A DNA stretch of 64,000 nucleotides from an uncultured Prevotellaceae bacterium (GCA_946188345.1 CAMHUI010000007.1:1-64000); one strand, 5' to 3'; positions 1-8,885 are shown, counted from the stretch's first letter. Numbers and translations: made by a program. The notes: generated by a model from the letters alone, not told the origin.

Positions 1-205
1 CCATGCCGTCTTCCGTCACATAACATTCGCCGTGCTCGTAGGGATTGAGCGTACCTGGGTCGATGTTGATGTACGGGTCGAACTTTTGGATGGTGATTTT
101 GTAGCCGCGTGCTTGCATCAGTTTGCCGATGCTGGCGGAGATGATGCCTTTCCCTAACGAGGAGACGACACCGCCCGTGACGAAAATATACTTTGTCTGC
201 ATCAT
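1..205 (-). CDS. pyrG: CTP synthase, N-terminal part (runs off window)
   Basis: CTP synthase makes CTP from UTP, ATP and glutamine in the cytoplasm. Only the first 68 codons are in the window, and the ORF track misses them because the stop lies outside. The visible protein reads [20 protein letters not shown] and continues through [16 protein letters not shown] to [18 protein letters not shown]. This is the highly conserved start of the synthetase domain, with the P-loop-like [10 protein letters not shown]. Translation may begin at base 205 or at the next Met (base 202), which is closer to the usual family start. The outer-membrane protein gene at 289-996 lies upstream on the same strand, with a hairpin between them. 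No clear -7 box is visible in the short gap. Confidence 0.95.
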   Translation of the reverse strand, partial: MMQTKYIFVTGGVVSSLGKGIISASIGKLMQARGYKITIQKFDPYINIDPGTLNPYEHGECYVTEDGM

Positions 206-240
206 ATATATATTGTAATAAATGTTATTCTGGGCATAAT

Positions 241-272
241 CCCTCTCCGCCATCGTCCGAGGGCGGAGAGGG
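241..272 (-). terminator. GC-rich hairpin between the barrel gene and pyrG
   Basis: CCCTCTCCGCC and GGCGGAGAGGG form a perfect 11-bp stem with a 10-base loop, 17 bases past the stop of the 289-996 gene. There is no T-run, so this may be a weak terminator, an mRNA-stabilising hairpin or a small palindromic repeat rather than a classical terminator. Confidence 0.5.
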
Positions 273-288
273 GGATACCTGGCGAAGA

Positions 289-996
289 TTAAGGCTGCAG
301 CGTGAAACCGAAAACCAGGTATGCCTTCTGTGAACAAGGGTTGCCCGTCAGCTGTCCGAAGATGGGGATGGAGAACGAGTCGGTCACCCGTATGTCCTTC
401 GTCGCCCGCAACGAGAGGTTGGTGACGGCGAAGCCATTGGTGCCATATGTGGTCGTCGCGTAGGGGACGGCACCGACCGTGGCAGTCCAGTCTACCGTGG
501 CGAGGCGGAAGGGGACGCTGGCCTCCATGTAGCTGCTGTAGGCCCGCTTGCTGCTTTTGTTGGTTCCGTCGTTGCCGGCGAAGTTGGTGTACCACTGCAG
601 GGCCACGGAACCGAAGTCGTAACCGATGTTGGCTTCGAACAGATGGTTGGTGCCGTGGGCATCGAACTTGAAGTAACGTGCGTCGGGGTCGAGTCCCTCT
701 GAGAACCAGTAGTCGGTGATGCCGATATTCAGACCGCCGATGGTGTAGCCAAGCGTCAGGTCGAACTCCTTCACGTCATCCTTGTTCGACAGTCCATACG
801 AGCCCCAAGCGGTCAGGCTCAGTCCTTTGTAGCCCACGCCAAGTGTCGGCTGCACGGCCACGTCGCCCAACTCCAGGCCGCGCCAGACGTATTTGCTCAC
901 GAAGTCGGCGCTGACGGTGGATTCTATGGTGTTCTGTGCATGGGTGGTCGCGACGGCGACCAGACCCATGGCAAACAATACTGTCTTTTTCATCAT
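289..996 (-). CDS. Outer-membrane beta-barrel protein (TorF-like putative porin)
   Basis: A 235-residue protein with a signal peptide ([21 protein letters not shown]), then [12 protein letters not shown] and alternating beta-strand sequence ending in [10 protein letters not shown]. This fits a small outer-membrane barrel. The opening resembles TorF-like putative porins, but that is recognition by eye. The ORF track starts at 1017, inside a run of octamer repeats. I place the start at 996 because MMKKT directly precedes the signal peptide. The gene lies 38 bases after the ammonium channel stop and is probably cotranscribed with P-II and amt. A role in letting small nitrogen compounds cross the outer membrane is inference. 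Confidence 0.7.
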   Translation of the reverse strand: MMKKTVLFAMGLVAVATTHAQNTIESTVSADFVSKYVWRGLELGDVAVQPTLGVGYKGLSLTAWGSYGLSNKDDVKEFDLTLGYTIGGLNIGITDYWFSEGLDPDARYFKFDAHGTNHLFEANIGYDFGSVALQWYTNFAGNDGTNKSSKRAYSSYMEASVPFRLATVDWTATVGAVPYATTTYGTNGFAVTNLSLRATKDIRVTDSFSIPIFGQLTGNPCSQKAYLVFGFTLQP

Positions 997-1033
997 TGCA
1001 TTCTTACATTCTTGCATTTTTACATTCTTACAT
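994..1033 (-). repeat. Five tandem octamers (ATGTAAGA type) before the barrel gene
   Basis: Read on the minus strand: ATGTAAGA, ATGTAAAA, ATGCAAGA, ATGTAAGA, ATGCAATG. The period is exactly 8, and the array starts two bases after the amt stop and runs into the start codon of the barrel gene. Three of the five units contain ATG-TAA, a start codon followed at once by a stop. Confidence 0.85.
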
Positions 1034-1034
1034 T

Positions 1035-2282
1035 TTAATTATAGCAGCTCTCTCCGTGCTCATAAATGTCGAGACCTTCCTCCTCGATGCGGGCTCCGAC
1101 GCGCAGCCCATGCAGTCGCTTGATGCCGAAGAACAGGGCAAAACCGCAGGCGGCAGCCCAGAGGTCGATGACGAGGATGCCGAACAGCTCGGCTCCGAAG
1201 AAGCCCCAGCCGTGGCCGTAGAAGACTCCGTTGTCGACCGCGAACAGACCCGTCATGAGTGTGCCGAGGATGCCGCAGACACCATGAACGCTGCTGGCAC
1301 CGACCGGGTCGTCGATATGCAGGCGATGGTCGATGAACTCGATGCTATAGACGAGCGCCACGCCGCAGACCAGTCCGATGACGACCGCCCCGAGGGGCGA
1401 CACGAGGTCGCAGCCGGCGGTGATGCCCACCAGACCGGCCAGCACGCCGTTGAGGGTCAGCGAGAGCGACGGCTTGCCGTACTTCATCCACGTGAGGAAC
1501 AGCGTGGCCAAGCCTCCGCTTGCAGCGGCGAGGTTGGTGGTCAGGAAGACGTGCGAAATGGCTGAGCGATTCACCTCGCCCGAGGCTGCCAGCTGTGAAC
1601 CGGGGTTGAAGCCGAACCAGCCGAGCCAGAGGATGAACACACCCAGCGAGGCCAGCATCAGATTGTGGCCGGGAATAGCCCGGCTCTTGCCCTCGCTGCT
1701 GTACTTGCCGATGCGTGGCCCGAGGGCCAGGGCACCGATGAGGGCCAGCACGCCGCCCACGCTGTGGACGATGGCCGAACCGGCAAAGTCGTGGAACACG
1801 TCGCCGAACGTCTGCATCATGACCCCGTCGGCAGCATCGTCGCAGAGCCAGCCGCCGCCCCACGTCCAATGGCCCTCAATGGGGTAGATAAACAGCGAGA
1901 TGGCCGCACTGTAGACGAGATACATTGAGAACTTTGTGCGCTCGGCCATGGCACCACTGACAATCGTGGCCGATGTGGCACAGAAGACCGTCTCGAACAT
2001 CAGGAAGCCCTCAACGGGCAGGTCGCCGCTGTAGAAACTCAGGTCGCCCCAGTTGGGTGCCCCGATGAAGCCGGCCCCGCCGGAGCCGAACATGAATCCA
2101 AAACCAATAAAGAAGAACAGCAGGGAGCCGAACATGAAGTCGACGAGGTTCTTCATCAGGATGTTGGCCGTGTTCTTCGACCGCGTAAATCCTGCTTCAC
2201 AGAGCGCAAAACCGGGCTGCATCCAGAAAACTAGCATGGCTGCCAATAGCATCCATACGGTATCAAGTGATAAGTTGTCCAT
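1035..2282 (-). CDS. amt: Ammonium channel (Amt/MEP/Rh family)
   Basis: Inner-membrane channel for ammonium uptake, 415 residues, the usual family length. The paired pore histidines are visible as His173 (SAIVHSVGG) and His333 (ASSVHGVCG). The opening LLAAMLVFWMQPGFALCEAG, the phenylalanine-rich gate region (GFLMFETVFCAT) and GWFGFNPGS are all typical. The gene sits 14 bases downstream of the P-II gene, the classic glnK-amtB order in which P-II blocks the channel when nitrogen is plentiful. The last residues (EHGESCYN) form a short cytoplasmic tail. Transcription probably starts from the -7 box upstream of P-II. Confidence 0.96.
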   Translation of the reverse strand: MDNLSLDTVWMLLAAMLVFWMQPGFALCEAGFTRSKNTANILMKNLVDFMFGSLLFFFIGFGFMFGSGGAGFIGAPNWGDLSFYSGDLPVEGFLMFETVFCATSATIVSGAMAERTKFSMYLVYSAAISLFIYPIEGHWTWGGGWLCDDAADGVMMQTFGDVFHDFAGSAIVHSVGGVLALIGALALGPRIGKYSSEGKSRAIPGHNLMLASLGVFILWLGWFGFNPGSQLAASGEVNRSAISHVFLTTNLAAASGGLATLFLTWMKYGKPSLSLTLNGVLAGLVGITAGCDLVSPLGAVVIGLVCGVALVYSIEFIDHRLHIDDPVGASSVHGVCGILGTLMTGLFAVDNGVFYGHGWGFFGAELFGILVIDLWAAACGFALFFGIKRLHGLRVGARIEEEGLDIYEHGESCYN

Positions 2283-2296
2283 ACCGAAAAATCTTT

Positions 2297-2644
2297 TTAT
2301 TTTTTATCTCTTAAAACAATGTCACCATGCTCACCGGTTCGGATGGACCATGTGTCGATGATGTCGCTCACAAATATGCGTCCGTCGCCAATCTCGCCTG
2401 TTCGGGCCACTTCCAGAATGACCTTCACTGTCGGGTCGACGAACTGGTCGCGGCAAACGATGGTCAGCGCCACGCGTTCAATAACGTCGGTGGAATACTG
2501 CACGCCACGGTAGATGCGCTCCTCGCGGCTCTGTCCGATGCCGTGGACGTTGTGATACTCAAACCAGTTGATGTCCGATTGCAGCAAGGCTTCCTTCACA
2601 TCCTCGAACTTGGTCTTGCGGATGATGGCTTCTATCCTTTTCAT
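2297..2644 (-). CDS. glnK: P-II nitrogen regulatory protein (GlnK/GlnB type)
   Basis: A 115-residue trimeric signal protein that senses 2-oxoglutarate and ATP/ADP and controls the ammonium channel. It opens MKRIEAIIRKTKFEDVKEAL. The T-loop contains RIYRGVQY, where Tyr50 matches the tyrosine that is uridylylated in enterobacterial P-II (Tyr51). The C-terminal signature TGEIGDGRIFVSDI is intact. The T-loop flank (GIGQSREERI) differs from the enteric GFGRQKG pattern, as is usual in Bacteroidetes. No uridylyltransferase gene is in the window, so modification cannot be judged. The gene is first in the amt operon and divergent from gltB. Confidence 0.95.
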   Translation of the reverse strand: MKRIEAIIRKTKFEDVKEALLQSDINWFEYHNVHGIGQSREERIYRGVQYSTDVIERVALTIVCRDQFVDPTVKVILEVARTGEIGDGRIFVSDIIDTWSIRTGEHGDIVLRDKK

Positions 2645-2697
2645 ACCTTTTTACCTTAATTAATACACTGTCGTTACATTCTGAAAGCTTTCGGCGG

Positions 2698-2705
2698 CAA
2701 AGGTA
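2698..2705 (-). promoter_or_regulatory. -7 promoter box for the glnK-amt operon
   Basis: TACCTTTG on the minus strand matches the Bacteroidetes -7 consensus TAnnTTTG and lies 54 bases upstream of the P-II start. No clear -33 TTTG is present, which would suit an activated promoter. Confidence 0.7.
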
Positions 2706-2718
2706 CGACAATTTGTCG
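2706..2718. promoter_or_regulatory. Palindrome CGACAATTTGTCG abutting the glnK -7 box
   Basis: A perfect inverted repeat (6-bp arms, one central base) directly next to the -7 box, occupying the -33/-7 spacer. Its position is that expected of an operator. The regulator is unknown. Confidence 0.45.
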
Positions 2719-2823
2719 GAAACGGCTGAATATTGTTTTCTTTTTAATCTATTGGAATGGAAGGTTGTAACAAAACAGAATATTTTGATGCTTATTAGTT
2801 ATAATCTGTAAGTATCAACATCA

Positions 2824-2838
2824 AATTAGTTTCTAATT
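2824..2838. promoter_or_regulatory. Palindrome AATTAGTTTCTAATT upstream of gltB
   Basis: A perfect inverted repeat with 6-bp arms and a TTT centre, ending 66 bases before the gltB -7 box in the divergent glnK-gltB region. It is AT-rich, so it could be chance or an activator site. Confidence 0.3.
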
Positions 2839-2904
2839 GGTAGTTTAATTGGTGTTTCTGATTAAAACTGACACAATATCGGAAGGCCAATCGACAAAAT
2901 GCAC

Positions 2905-2912
2905 TAACTTTG
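2905..2912 (+). promoter_or_regulatory. -7 promoter box for gltB-gltD-glnN
   Basis: TAACTTTG is a perfect TAnnTTTG match. It places the transcript start near 2919 and gives a leader of about 40 bases to the ATG at 2959, which argues against the longer ORF start at 2929. Confidence 0.8.
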
Positions 2913-2958
2913 CATCCGAAAAGAGTGAATGGGCAGTCGCCCCATAATTTGGGATAAT

Positions 2959-5900
2959 ATGAATAAGGTAAAAAGAACAGGCGATGAGCCTTGCCAGCCA
3001 ACACGAGGGCTCTATCAGGAGGCTTACGAGCACGACGCGTGCGGCGTGGGCATGATTGTCAATATTCACGGAAACAAAAGCCACCAGTTGGTGGACGACG
3101 CACTGCGCGTGCTGGAAAATATGCGCCATCGGGGGGCTGAGGTGGGCCGCGACGGCGACGGTGCCGGCATCATGCTGCAGATTCCCCACGAGTTCATCCT
3201 GCTGCAGGGCATCCCCGTGCCCGAGAAGGGTAAATATGGCACGGGGCTGGTATTCCTGCCCAAGGACGTGAAGGCGCAGCAGGAGATTCTTTCGGTGATG
3301 ATAGAGGAGACGGAGCGCGAGGGCTTGCAACTGATGCACCTGCGCACGGTGCCCACCAAAGGAGACTGCCTGGGCGAGCGGGCCCTCGCGACCGAACCTG
3401 CCATCAAGCAGATGTTTGTCACGGGTGTGTCTGACGATAAGCTGGAGTCGTTCGCTCGTACATTATATATAATAAGAAAACGAATCGAGAAACGCATCGA
3501 CAATAAGGACTTCTACATCTGCTCGCTGAGCAACACCAGCATCGTCTACAAGGGCATGTTGTCGTCGATGCAGGTGCGACAGTACTTCCCCGACCTGACC
3601 AACCCTTACTTTACGAGCGGTCTGGCCCTGGTGCATTCGCGATTCTCCACCAACACATTCCCTACGTGGTCGCTGGCACAGCCTTTCAGACTGCTCGCCC
3701 ACAACGGCGAGATCAACACCATTCGCGGCAACCGCGGATGGATGCAGGCTCGTGAGTCGGTGCTCTCGGGCGGTGCTCTCGGCGACGTGGGGGCCCTCTC
3801 GCCCATCGTGCAGCCGGGCATGTCCGACTCGGCCTCGCTCGACAATGTACTGGAGTTTCTGGTCATGTCGGGACTGTCGCTGCCTCACGCCATGTCGGTG
3901 CTGGTGCCTGAGAGCTTTAACGACAAGAATCCCATCCCGGAAGACCTGAAGGCTTTCTACGAATACCATTCCATCCTGATGGAACCATGGGACGGCCCAG
4001 CGGCCCTGTTGTTCAGCGACGGACGCTTTGCCGGCGGCATGCTCGACCGCAACGGTCTGCGACCAGCCCGCTACACCATCACCAAGAGCGACACGATGAT
4101 CGTGGCATCCGAGGTGGGTGTCATCGACTTCGACCCGACAGACATTGCCGAGAAGGGACGTCTGCAGCCAGGCAAGATACTGCTCATCGACACGCAGGAA
4201 GGGCGCATCTACTACGATGGCGAAATCAAACAGCAACTGGCTGCCGGGCACCCCTACCGTCAATGGCTGTCGACCAACTGCATCCAGCTCGAGAAACTGA
4301 AGTCGGGGCGGCACGTAGAGAACGGCGTCGACCATCTCCTGCAGAAGGAAATCCTGTTCGGCTACGGGACCGAGGACATCGAATCGACCATTATTCCGAT
4401 GGCCGTGAGCGGACAGGAACCGACGGCGTCGATGGGCAACGACACGCCGTTGGCCGTACTCTCCGACCGACCGCAGGTCTTCTTCAATTATTTCCGCCAG
4501 CAGTTTGCACAAGTCACTAACCCCGCCATCGATGCCATCCGTGAGGAGCTGGTGATGAGTCTGACGGAGTATATCGGGCGCGTGGGCTCCGGCATTCTGA
4601 CGCCTGATGAGTCGAACTGCAAGATGGTGCGACTGACGCATCCCATCCTGAACAACACGCAGCTGGACATTCTCTGTAATATCCGCTATAAGGGGTTTAA
4701 TACGATAAAACTGAGATTGGCCTACCCTCAACCGCTCCCAAAGGGAGGAGAGTCTGATTACCAACAAGCGGGTGAAAACTTGCGGATGGCAATCGACAAA
4801 CTCTGTAAGGATGCCGAGCAAGCTGTGGACGATGGTTATAACTATATTATCTTAACGGATAAGGAAACTGGAAACATCCCACTGGAGGATGGGGCAGGGT
4901 GGGCCTTCATCCCCTCGCTGCTCGCCGTCTCGGCCGTCCATCACTACCTGATTTCGGTCGGCAAGCGCGTGCAGACCGCCCTCATCGTCGAAAGCGGCGA
5001 GATTCGTGAGACCATGCACGCAGCCCTGCTCTTAGGCTACGGCGCCTCCGCCCTGTGCCCATACATGACCTTTGCCATCCTGGACGACTTAGTGAAACTC
5101 CATAAAATACAGGAGGACTATGCAACGGCTGAGGGAAACTACGTCAAGGCTGTGAAGAAGGGACTCTTCAAAATCATGGCAAAGATGGGCATCTCGACCA
5201 TCCGTTCCTATCGCGGCGCAAAGATATTCGAGAGCATCGGACTCTCGGAGACGCTGCTCAAGACGTACTTCGGTACGGAGGTGAGCACCGTGGGCGGCAT
5301 CGGTCTGGAGAAGATTGCTGCCGACGCCATCGCAAGACATCAGGCCGCCTATGGTCCCGATTGTCGTGAAAATAACGCAACAGACAAGACCTGCCTGCCG
5401 AACCAGGGGCTGTTTCGATGGCGCAAGGACGGCATACGCCATGCCTGGACACCCGAAGTCATTGCCACGCTACAGTTGGCTTGCCGGACGGGCAACTATA
5501 TGAAGTTCAAGGAGTTTAGCCGACTGGCTGACGGGAGAGCGTCTGCGATTTTCATCCGCGACTTCCTCGGATTCAAGCGTCAGCCCATCAGCATTGACGA
5601 GGTGGAGCCTGTCAGCAAGATCGTGAAACATTTCGTGGCCGGTGCCATGTCGTTCGGTGCGCTTAGTAAGGAGGCCCATGAGGCCATCTGCCTGGCAATG
5701 AACGAGCTGGGAGCACGCAGCAACACGGGTGAGGGCGGCGAGGATGCCGAGCGTTTCCATGCGGCGGTCGACGGTGTCTCGCTCTCGAGCAAGACGAAGC
5801 AGGTGGCCAGCGGACGCTTCGGCGTGACCATGGAATATCTGGTCAGCGCTGAGGAGATTCAGATAAAGGTGGCACAAGGCGCCAAGCCAGGCGAGGGCGG

Positions 5901-7524
5901 TCAGTTGCCCGGCTTCAAGGTGAACGAGGTGATTGCCAAGACACGCCATTCGATTCCTGGCATCAGTCTCATCTCGCCGCCGCCGCATCATGATATTTAT
6001 TCGATTGAGGACTTGGCACAGCTCATCTTCGACATGAAGAATGTCAACCCGACGGCTGCCGTCTCGGTGAAACTCGTGGCCGAGAGCGGCGTGGGAACCA
6101 TCGCAGCCGGTGTGGCGAAGGCCAAGGCCGACCTCATCGTCATCTCAGGTGCTGAGGGCGGCACGGGGGCTTCGCCTGCTTCGAGCATGCGCTTTGCCGG
6201 CATCTCGCCCGAGATAGGGCTGAGCGAGACGCAGCAGACGCTCGTCCGCAATGGTCTGCGAGGCAATGTCCGTCTGCAGGTGGATGGCCAACTGAAGACG
6301 GGTCGCGACGTGGTGTTGATGGCTCTCCTTGGTGCAGAGGAGTTTGGGTTCGGCACGGCTGCCTTGATTGTCTTGGGCTGTGTGATGATGCGCAAGTGCA
6401 ATCTGAACACCTGTCCGATGGGCGTGGCTACGCAGGATCCCGAACTGCGTCGGCATTTTATGGGTCGGCATCAGTATCTGGTGAACTATTTCACATTCCT
6501 GGCTCAGGAGGTGCGCGAATACCTCGCCGAGATGGGAGCCAGGCGTCTGAACGACATCGTCGGTCATACGGAGCTCATTGAGACGAAAGATTCGGTGCTC
6601 GACTTCAGACGGCTCTTGCACAAGGAGGAGGGCACGCTGCATTTCACTGGCGACATCCGTCGTCCCAGCGTTCCCCTCGGTATGCAGGACGCTGTGCTCG
6701 ACCAGCAGATGATTGCCGCTGCAGCGAAGTCGTTAGAGAGCGGCGAGGAGGTCTGCCTCGACTACGCAATCAGGAATACCGACCGCGCCGTAGGGGCTAT
6801 GCTCTCAGGCGTGATAGCCAAACACTACGGTCTGGCGGGTCTGCCGGACGACACCATCAGCGTTAAGTTCAAAGGGGCGGCCGGACAGTCGTTCGGAGCA
6901 TTCCTCGAACATGGCATCAGCTTCAAACTCGAGGGCGAGACCAATGACTACTTTGCCAAAGGGCTCAGCGGCGGCCGCATCGCCATCCTGCCGCCGACAC
7001 GCGTGAACTATGCTGCGGAGGACAATATCATCGCCGGTAATACAGGCCTCTACGGCGCCACGAGCGGCCAGCTCTACATCAACGGCAGGGTGGGTGAGCG
7101 TTTCGGGGTGCGCAACAGTGGCGCTATTGCCGTCGTCGAGGGCGCCGGCGACCACTGCTGCGAGTACATGACGGGCGGACGTGTGGTCGTGCTGGGCGAG
7201 ACGGGCCGCAACTTCGCCGCGGGCATGTCGGGCGGCGTGGCCTATGTCTGGGACAAGCACCACAGGTTCGACTACTTCTGCAATATGGATATGGTGGAGA
7301 TTAACCTCGTGGAAGATAGTGTTGCGCGAAAGGAGCTGCATGAACTCGTCCGCCAGCACTACCTCTACACCGGCTCTAAGCTGGCCCGGCAGATGCTCGA
7401 TGACTGGCAGCACTACATAGAAGACTTCATTCAAGTCGTCCCCATCGAGTATAAGCGGGTCTTGCAGGAGGAACAGATGAACAAACTGAAACAGAAAATA
7501 GCTGACATGCAAAGAGATTATTGA
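2959..7524 (+). CDS. gltB: Glutamate synthase, large subunit
   Basis: The large GOGAT subunit converts glutamine plus 2-oxoglutarate into two glutamates. With the start at 2959 it has 1521 residues. A 27-residue propeptide precedes Cys28 in DACGVGMIVNIHG, the N-terminal nucleophile of the glutaminase domain. The FMN-binding synthase region carries PGEGGQLPG and GAEGGTGASPASSM. The 3Fe-4S cysteines are C1141, C1147 and C1152 (CVMMRKCNLNTCPMG). A C-terminal GXGXG beta-helix follows (NTGLYGATSGQLYINGRVGERF). Residues around 586-600 hold an unusual insertion, described separately. The stop overlaps or abuts the gltD start, so the two subunits are translationally coupled. Confidence 0.97.
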   Translation: MNKVKRTGDEPCQPTRGLYQEAYEHDACGVGMIVNIHGNKSHQLVDDALRVLENMRHRGAEVGRDGDGAGIMLQIPHEFILLQGIPVPEKGKYGTGLVFLPKDVKAQQEILSVMIEETEREGLQLMHLRTVPTKGDCLGERALATEPAIKQMFVTGVSDDKLESFARTLYIIRKRIEKRIDNKDFYICSLSNTSIVYKGMLSSMQVRQYFPDLTNPYFTSGLALVHSRFSTNTFPTWSLAQPFRLLAHNGEINTIRGNRGWMQARESVLSGGALGDVGALSPIVQPGMSDSASLDNVLEFLVMSGLSLPHAMSVLVPESFNDKNPIPEDLKAFYEYHSILMEPWDGPAALLFSDGRFAGGMLDRNGLRPARYTITKSDTMIVASEVGVIDFDPTDIAEKGRLQPGKILLIDTQEGRIYYDGEIKQQLAAGHPYRQWLSTNCIQLEKLKSGRHVENGVDHLLQKEILFGYGTEDIESTIIPMAVSGQEPTASMGNDTPLAVLSDRPQVFFNYFRQQFAQVTNPAIDAIREELVMSLTEYIGRVGSGILTPDESNCKMVRLTHPILNNTQLDILCNIRYKGFNTIKLRLAYPQPLPKGGESDYQQAGENLRMAIDKLCKDAEQAVDDGYNYIILTDKETGNIPLEDGAGWAFIPSLLAVSAVHHYLISVGKRVQTALIVESGEIRETMHAALLLGYGASALCPYMTFAILDDLVKLHKIQEDYATAEGNYVKAVKKGLFKIMAKMGISTIRSYRGAKIFESIGLSETLLKTYFGTEVSTVGGIGLEKIAADAIARHQAAYGPDCRENNATDKTCLPNQGLFRWRKDGIRHAWTPEVIATLQLACRTGNYMKFKEFSRLADGRASAIFIRDFLGFKRQPISIDEVEPVSKIVKHFVAGAMSFGALSKEAHEAICLAMNELGARSNTGEGGEDAERFHAAVDGVSLSSKTKQVASGRFGVTMEYLVSAEEIQIKVAQGAKPGEGGQLPGFKVNEVIAKTRHSIPGISLISPPPHHDIYSIEDLAQLIFDMKNVNPTAAVSVKLVAESGVGTIAAGVAKAKADLIVISGAEGGTGASPASSMRFAGISPEIGLSETQQTLVRNGLRGNVRLQVDGQLKTGRDVVLMALLGAEEFGFGTAALIVLGCVMMRKCNLNTCPMGVATQDPELRRHFMGRHQYLVNYFTFLAQEVREYLAEMGARRLNDIVGHTELIETKDSVLDFRRLLHKEEGTLHFTGDIRRPSVPLGMQDAVLDQQMIAAAAKSLESGEEVCLDYAIRNTDRAVGAMLSGVIAKHYGLAGLPDDTISVKFKGAAGQSFGAFLEHGISFKLEGETNDYFAKGLSGGRIAILPPTRVNYAAEDNIIAGNTGLYGATSGQLYINGRVGERFGVRNSGAIAVVEGAGDHCCEYMTGGRVVVLGETGRNFAAGMSGGVAYVWDKHHRFDYFCNMDMVEINLVEDSVARKELHELVRQHYLYTGSKLARQMLDDWQHYIEDFIQVVPIEYKRVLQEEQMNKLKQKIADMQRDY
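4711..4760 (+). repeat. In-frame palindromic repeat-like insertion inside gltB
   Basis: The stretch containing CAACCGCTCCCAAAGGGAGG encodes the peptide RLAYPQPLPKGGES, unlike the surrounding conserved GltB sequence. CTCCCAAAGGGAG is palindromic and resembles the CCCTCCCAAAGGGAGGG repeats I know from Bacteroidetes intergenic regions. The reading frame stays open. Confidence 0.5.
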
Positions 7525-7526
7525 TG

Positions 7527-8885
7527 ATGGGAAATCCGAAAGCATTCTTGGAGATACACCGGCAGGAGGCCGGCTATCGTCCGATTCATGATAGAATTCA
7601 CGACTTCGGTGAGGTGGAACAGACACTGAACACCCGCGAACGCAAGTTGCAGGCATCACGCTGCATGGATTGCGGCGTCCCATTCTGCCATTGGGCTTGT
7701 CCATTAGGCAATAAACCGCCTGAGTGGAACGACGTGCTCTACAAAGGAGAATGGGAACTGGCTTACAGACTGCTCAATGCGACGAACCCCTTCCCAGAGT
7801 TCACGGGGCGCATCTGTCCGGCCCTGTGCGAGAAGGCTTGCGTGCTGAATCTTTACAACCATGAGCCCACGACCAACCGCGAGAACGAGGCTGCCATCAC
7901 CGAAGGCGCCTTCCGCGAGGGGTATATTCAGCCACGGTTGCCTGTCCGTAACGGTAAGAGCGTCGCTGTCATCGGTGCCGGGCCCGCCGGTCTGGCTGCT
8001 GCCGACGCCCTCAACCAAATGGGCTACAGCGTCAACGTCTTCGACAAGAACGAAGCCGCAGGTGGCTTGTTGCGCTATGGCATCCCCAACTTCAAACTCA
8101 ACAAGGCCATCATCGACCGCCGCATCCGGCTCATGGAGCAGGAAGGCATCGAGTTCCACTACGGTGAGGCTGTCGAGTATAATGCCGTATCATTGCAGCT
8201 AAGAGGTCAATACGACGCCGTCGTCGTTGCCACCGGCACACCGACAGCCCGCAACCTCAGCATCCCCGGCCGCGAGCTGAAGGGGGTTCACTTCGCTCTC
8301 GAACTGCTCTCGCAGCAGAACCGCGTACTGGCCGGTGCCGAATACAGCAAGGAGGAGCGCATCACGGCCAAAGGAAAAGACGTGCTGGTCATTGGTGGCG
8401 GCGACACGGGCAGCGACTGCATCGGCACGGCCCACCGACAGGGCTGCAGAAGTGTCACGCAGATTGAAATCATGCCCAAACCCGTTGAGGGGCTCGTCGA
8501 TCCGCTGAACCCCTGGCCCAACTATCCGCGCACGCTGAAGACCACAAGTAGCCACGAGGAAGGCTGCACCCGCCGTTGGAACATCAACACGCTGGAGTTT
8601 ATCGGTAAGGACGGCAGACTGACGGGTGTCCGCGTGCAGGAAATCGACTGGCAGCCGAATCCTGACGGGGGGCGTCCGAAGATGGTAGCCAAGGGTGAGC
8701 CTGAAGTGCTGAAAGCAGAACTCGTGCTGTTGGCCATGGGATTTCTAAAGCCTGACCTTCCAGCGTATCCCGAGAACGTCTTCGTCTGCGGCGATGCCGC
8801 CAGCGGTGCCAGTCTTGTTGTCAGGGCTATGGCCAGCGGCATTCAGACTGCTGCCCGTGTCCATGCCAGTCTCAGTAAGCAATAA
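7527..8885 (+). CDS. gltD: Glutamate synthase, small subunit
   Basis: The small GOGAT subunit passes electrons from NAD(P)H through FAD and iron-sulfur clusters to GltB. It has 452 residues from MGNPKAFLEIHRQEAGY; an ATG at 7524 would overlap the gltB stop by one base, and the ORF track begins at a TTG. Cluster cysteines lie in CMDCGVPFCHWACPLG and GRICPALCEKACVL. The FAD loop is VIGAGPAGLAAADAL and the NADPH loop is VLVIGGGDTGSDC. The C-terminal VFVCGDAASGASLVVRAM is typical of the family. It is the second gene of the gltB-gltD-glnN operon. Confidence 0.97.
   Translation: MGNPKAFLEIHRQEAGYRPIHDRIHDFGEVEQTLNTRERKLQASRCMDCGVPFCHWACPLGNKPPEWNDVLYKGEWELAYRLLNATNPFPEFTGRICPALCEKACVLNLYNHEPTTNRENEAAITEGAFREGYIQPRLPVRNGKSVAVIGAGPAGLAAADALNQMGYSVNVFDKNEAAGGLLRYGIPNFKLNKAIIDRRIRLMEQEGIEFHYGEAVEYNAVSLQLRGQYDAVVVATGTPTARNLSIPGRELKGVHFALELLSQQNRVLAGAEYSKEERITAKGKDVLVIGGGDTGSDCIGTAHRQGCRSVTQIEIMPKPVEGLVDPLNPWPNYPRTLKTTSSHEEGCTRRWNINTLEFIGKDGRLTGVRVQEIDWQPNPDGGRPKMVAKGEPEVLKAELVLLAMGFLKPDLPAYPENVFVCGDAASGASLVVRAMASGIQTAARVHASLSKQ

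Noticed and set aside
2929-2958. Longer gltB start (MGSRPIIWDN)
   Set aside because: It lies only 17 bases after the -7 box, and the extra residues are not GltB-like; the ATG at 2959 gives a normal propeptide.
3463-4821. 452-codon ORF on the minus strand opposite gltB
   Set aside because: Shadow of gltB: Arg/His/Val-rich translation, no promoter, and gltB is certain on the other strand.
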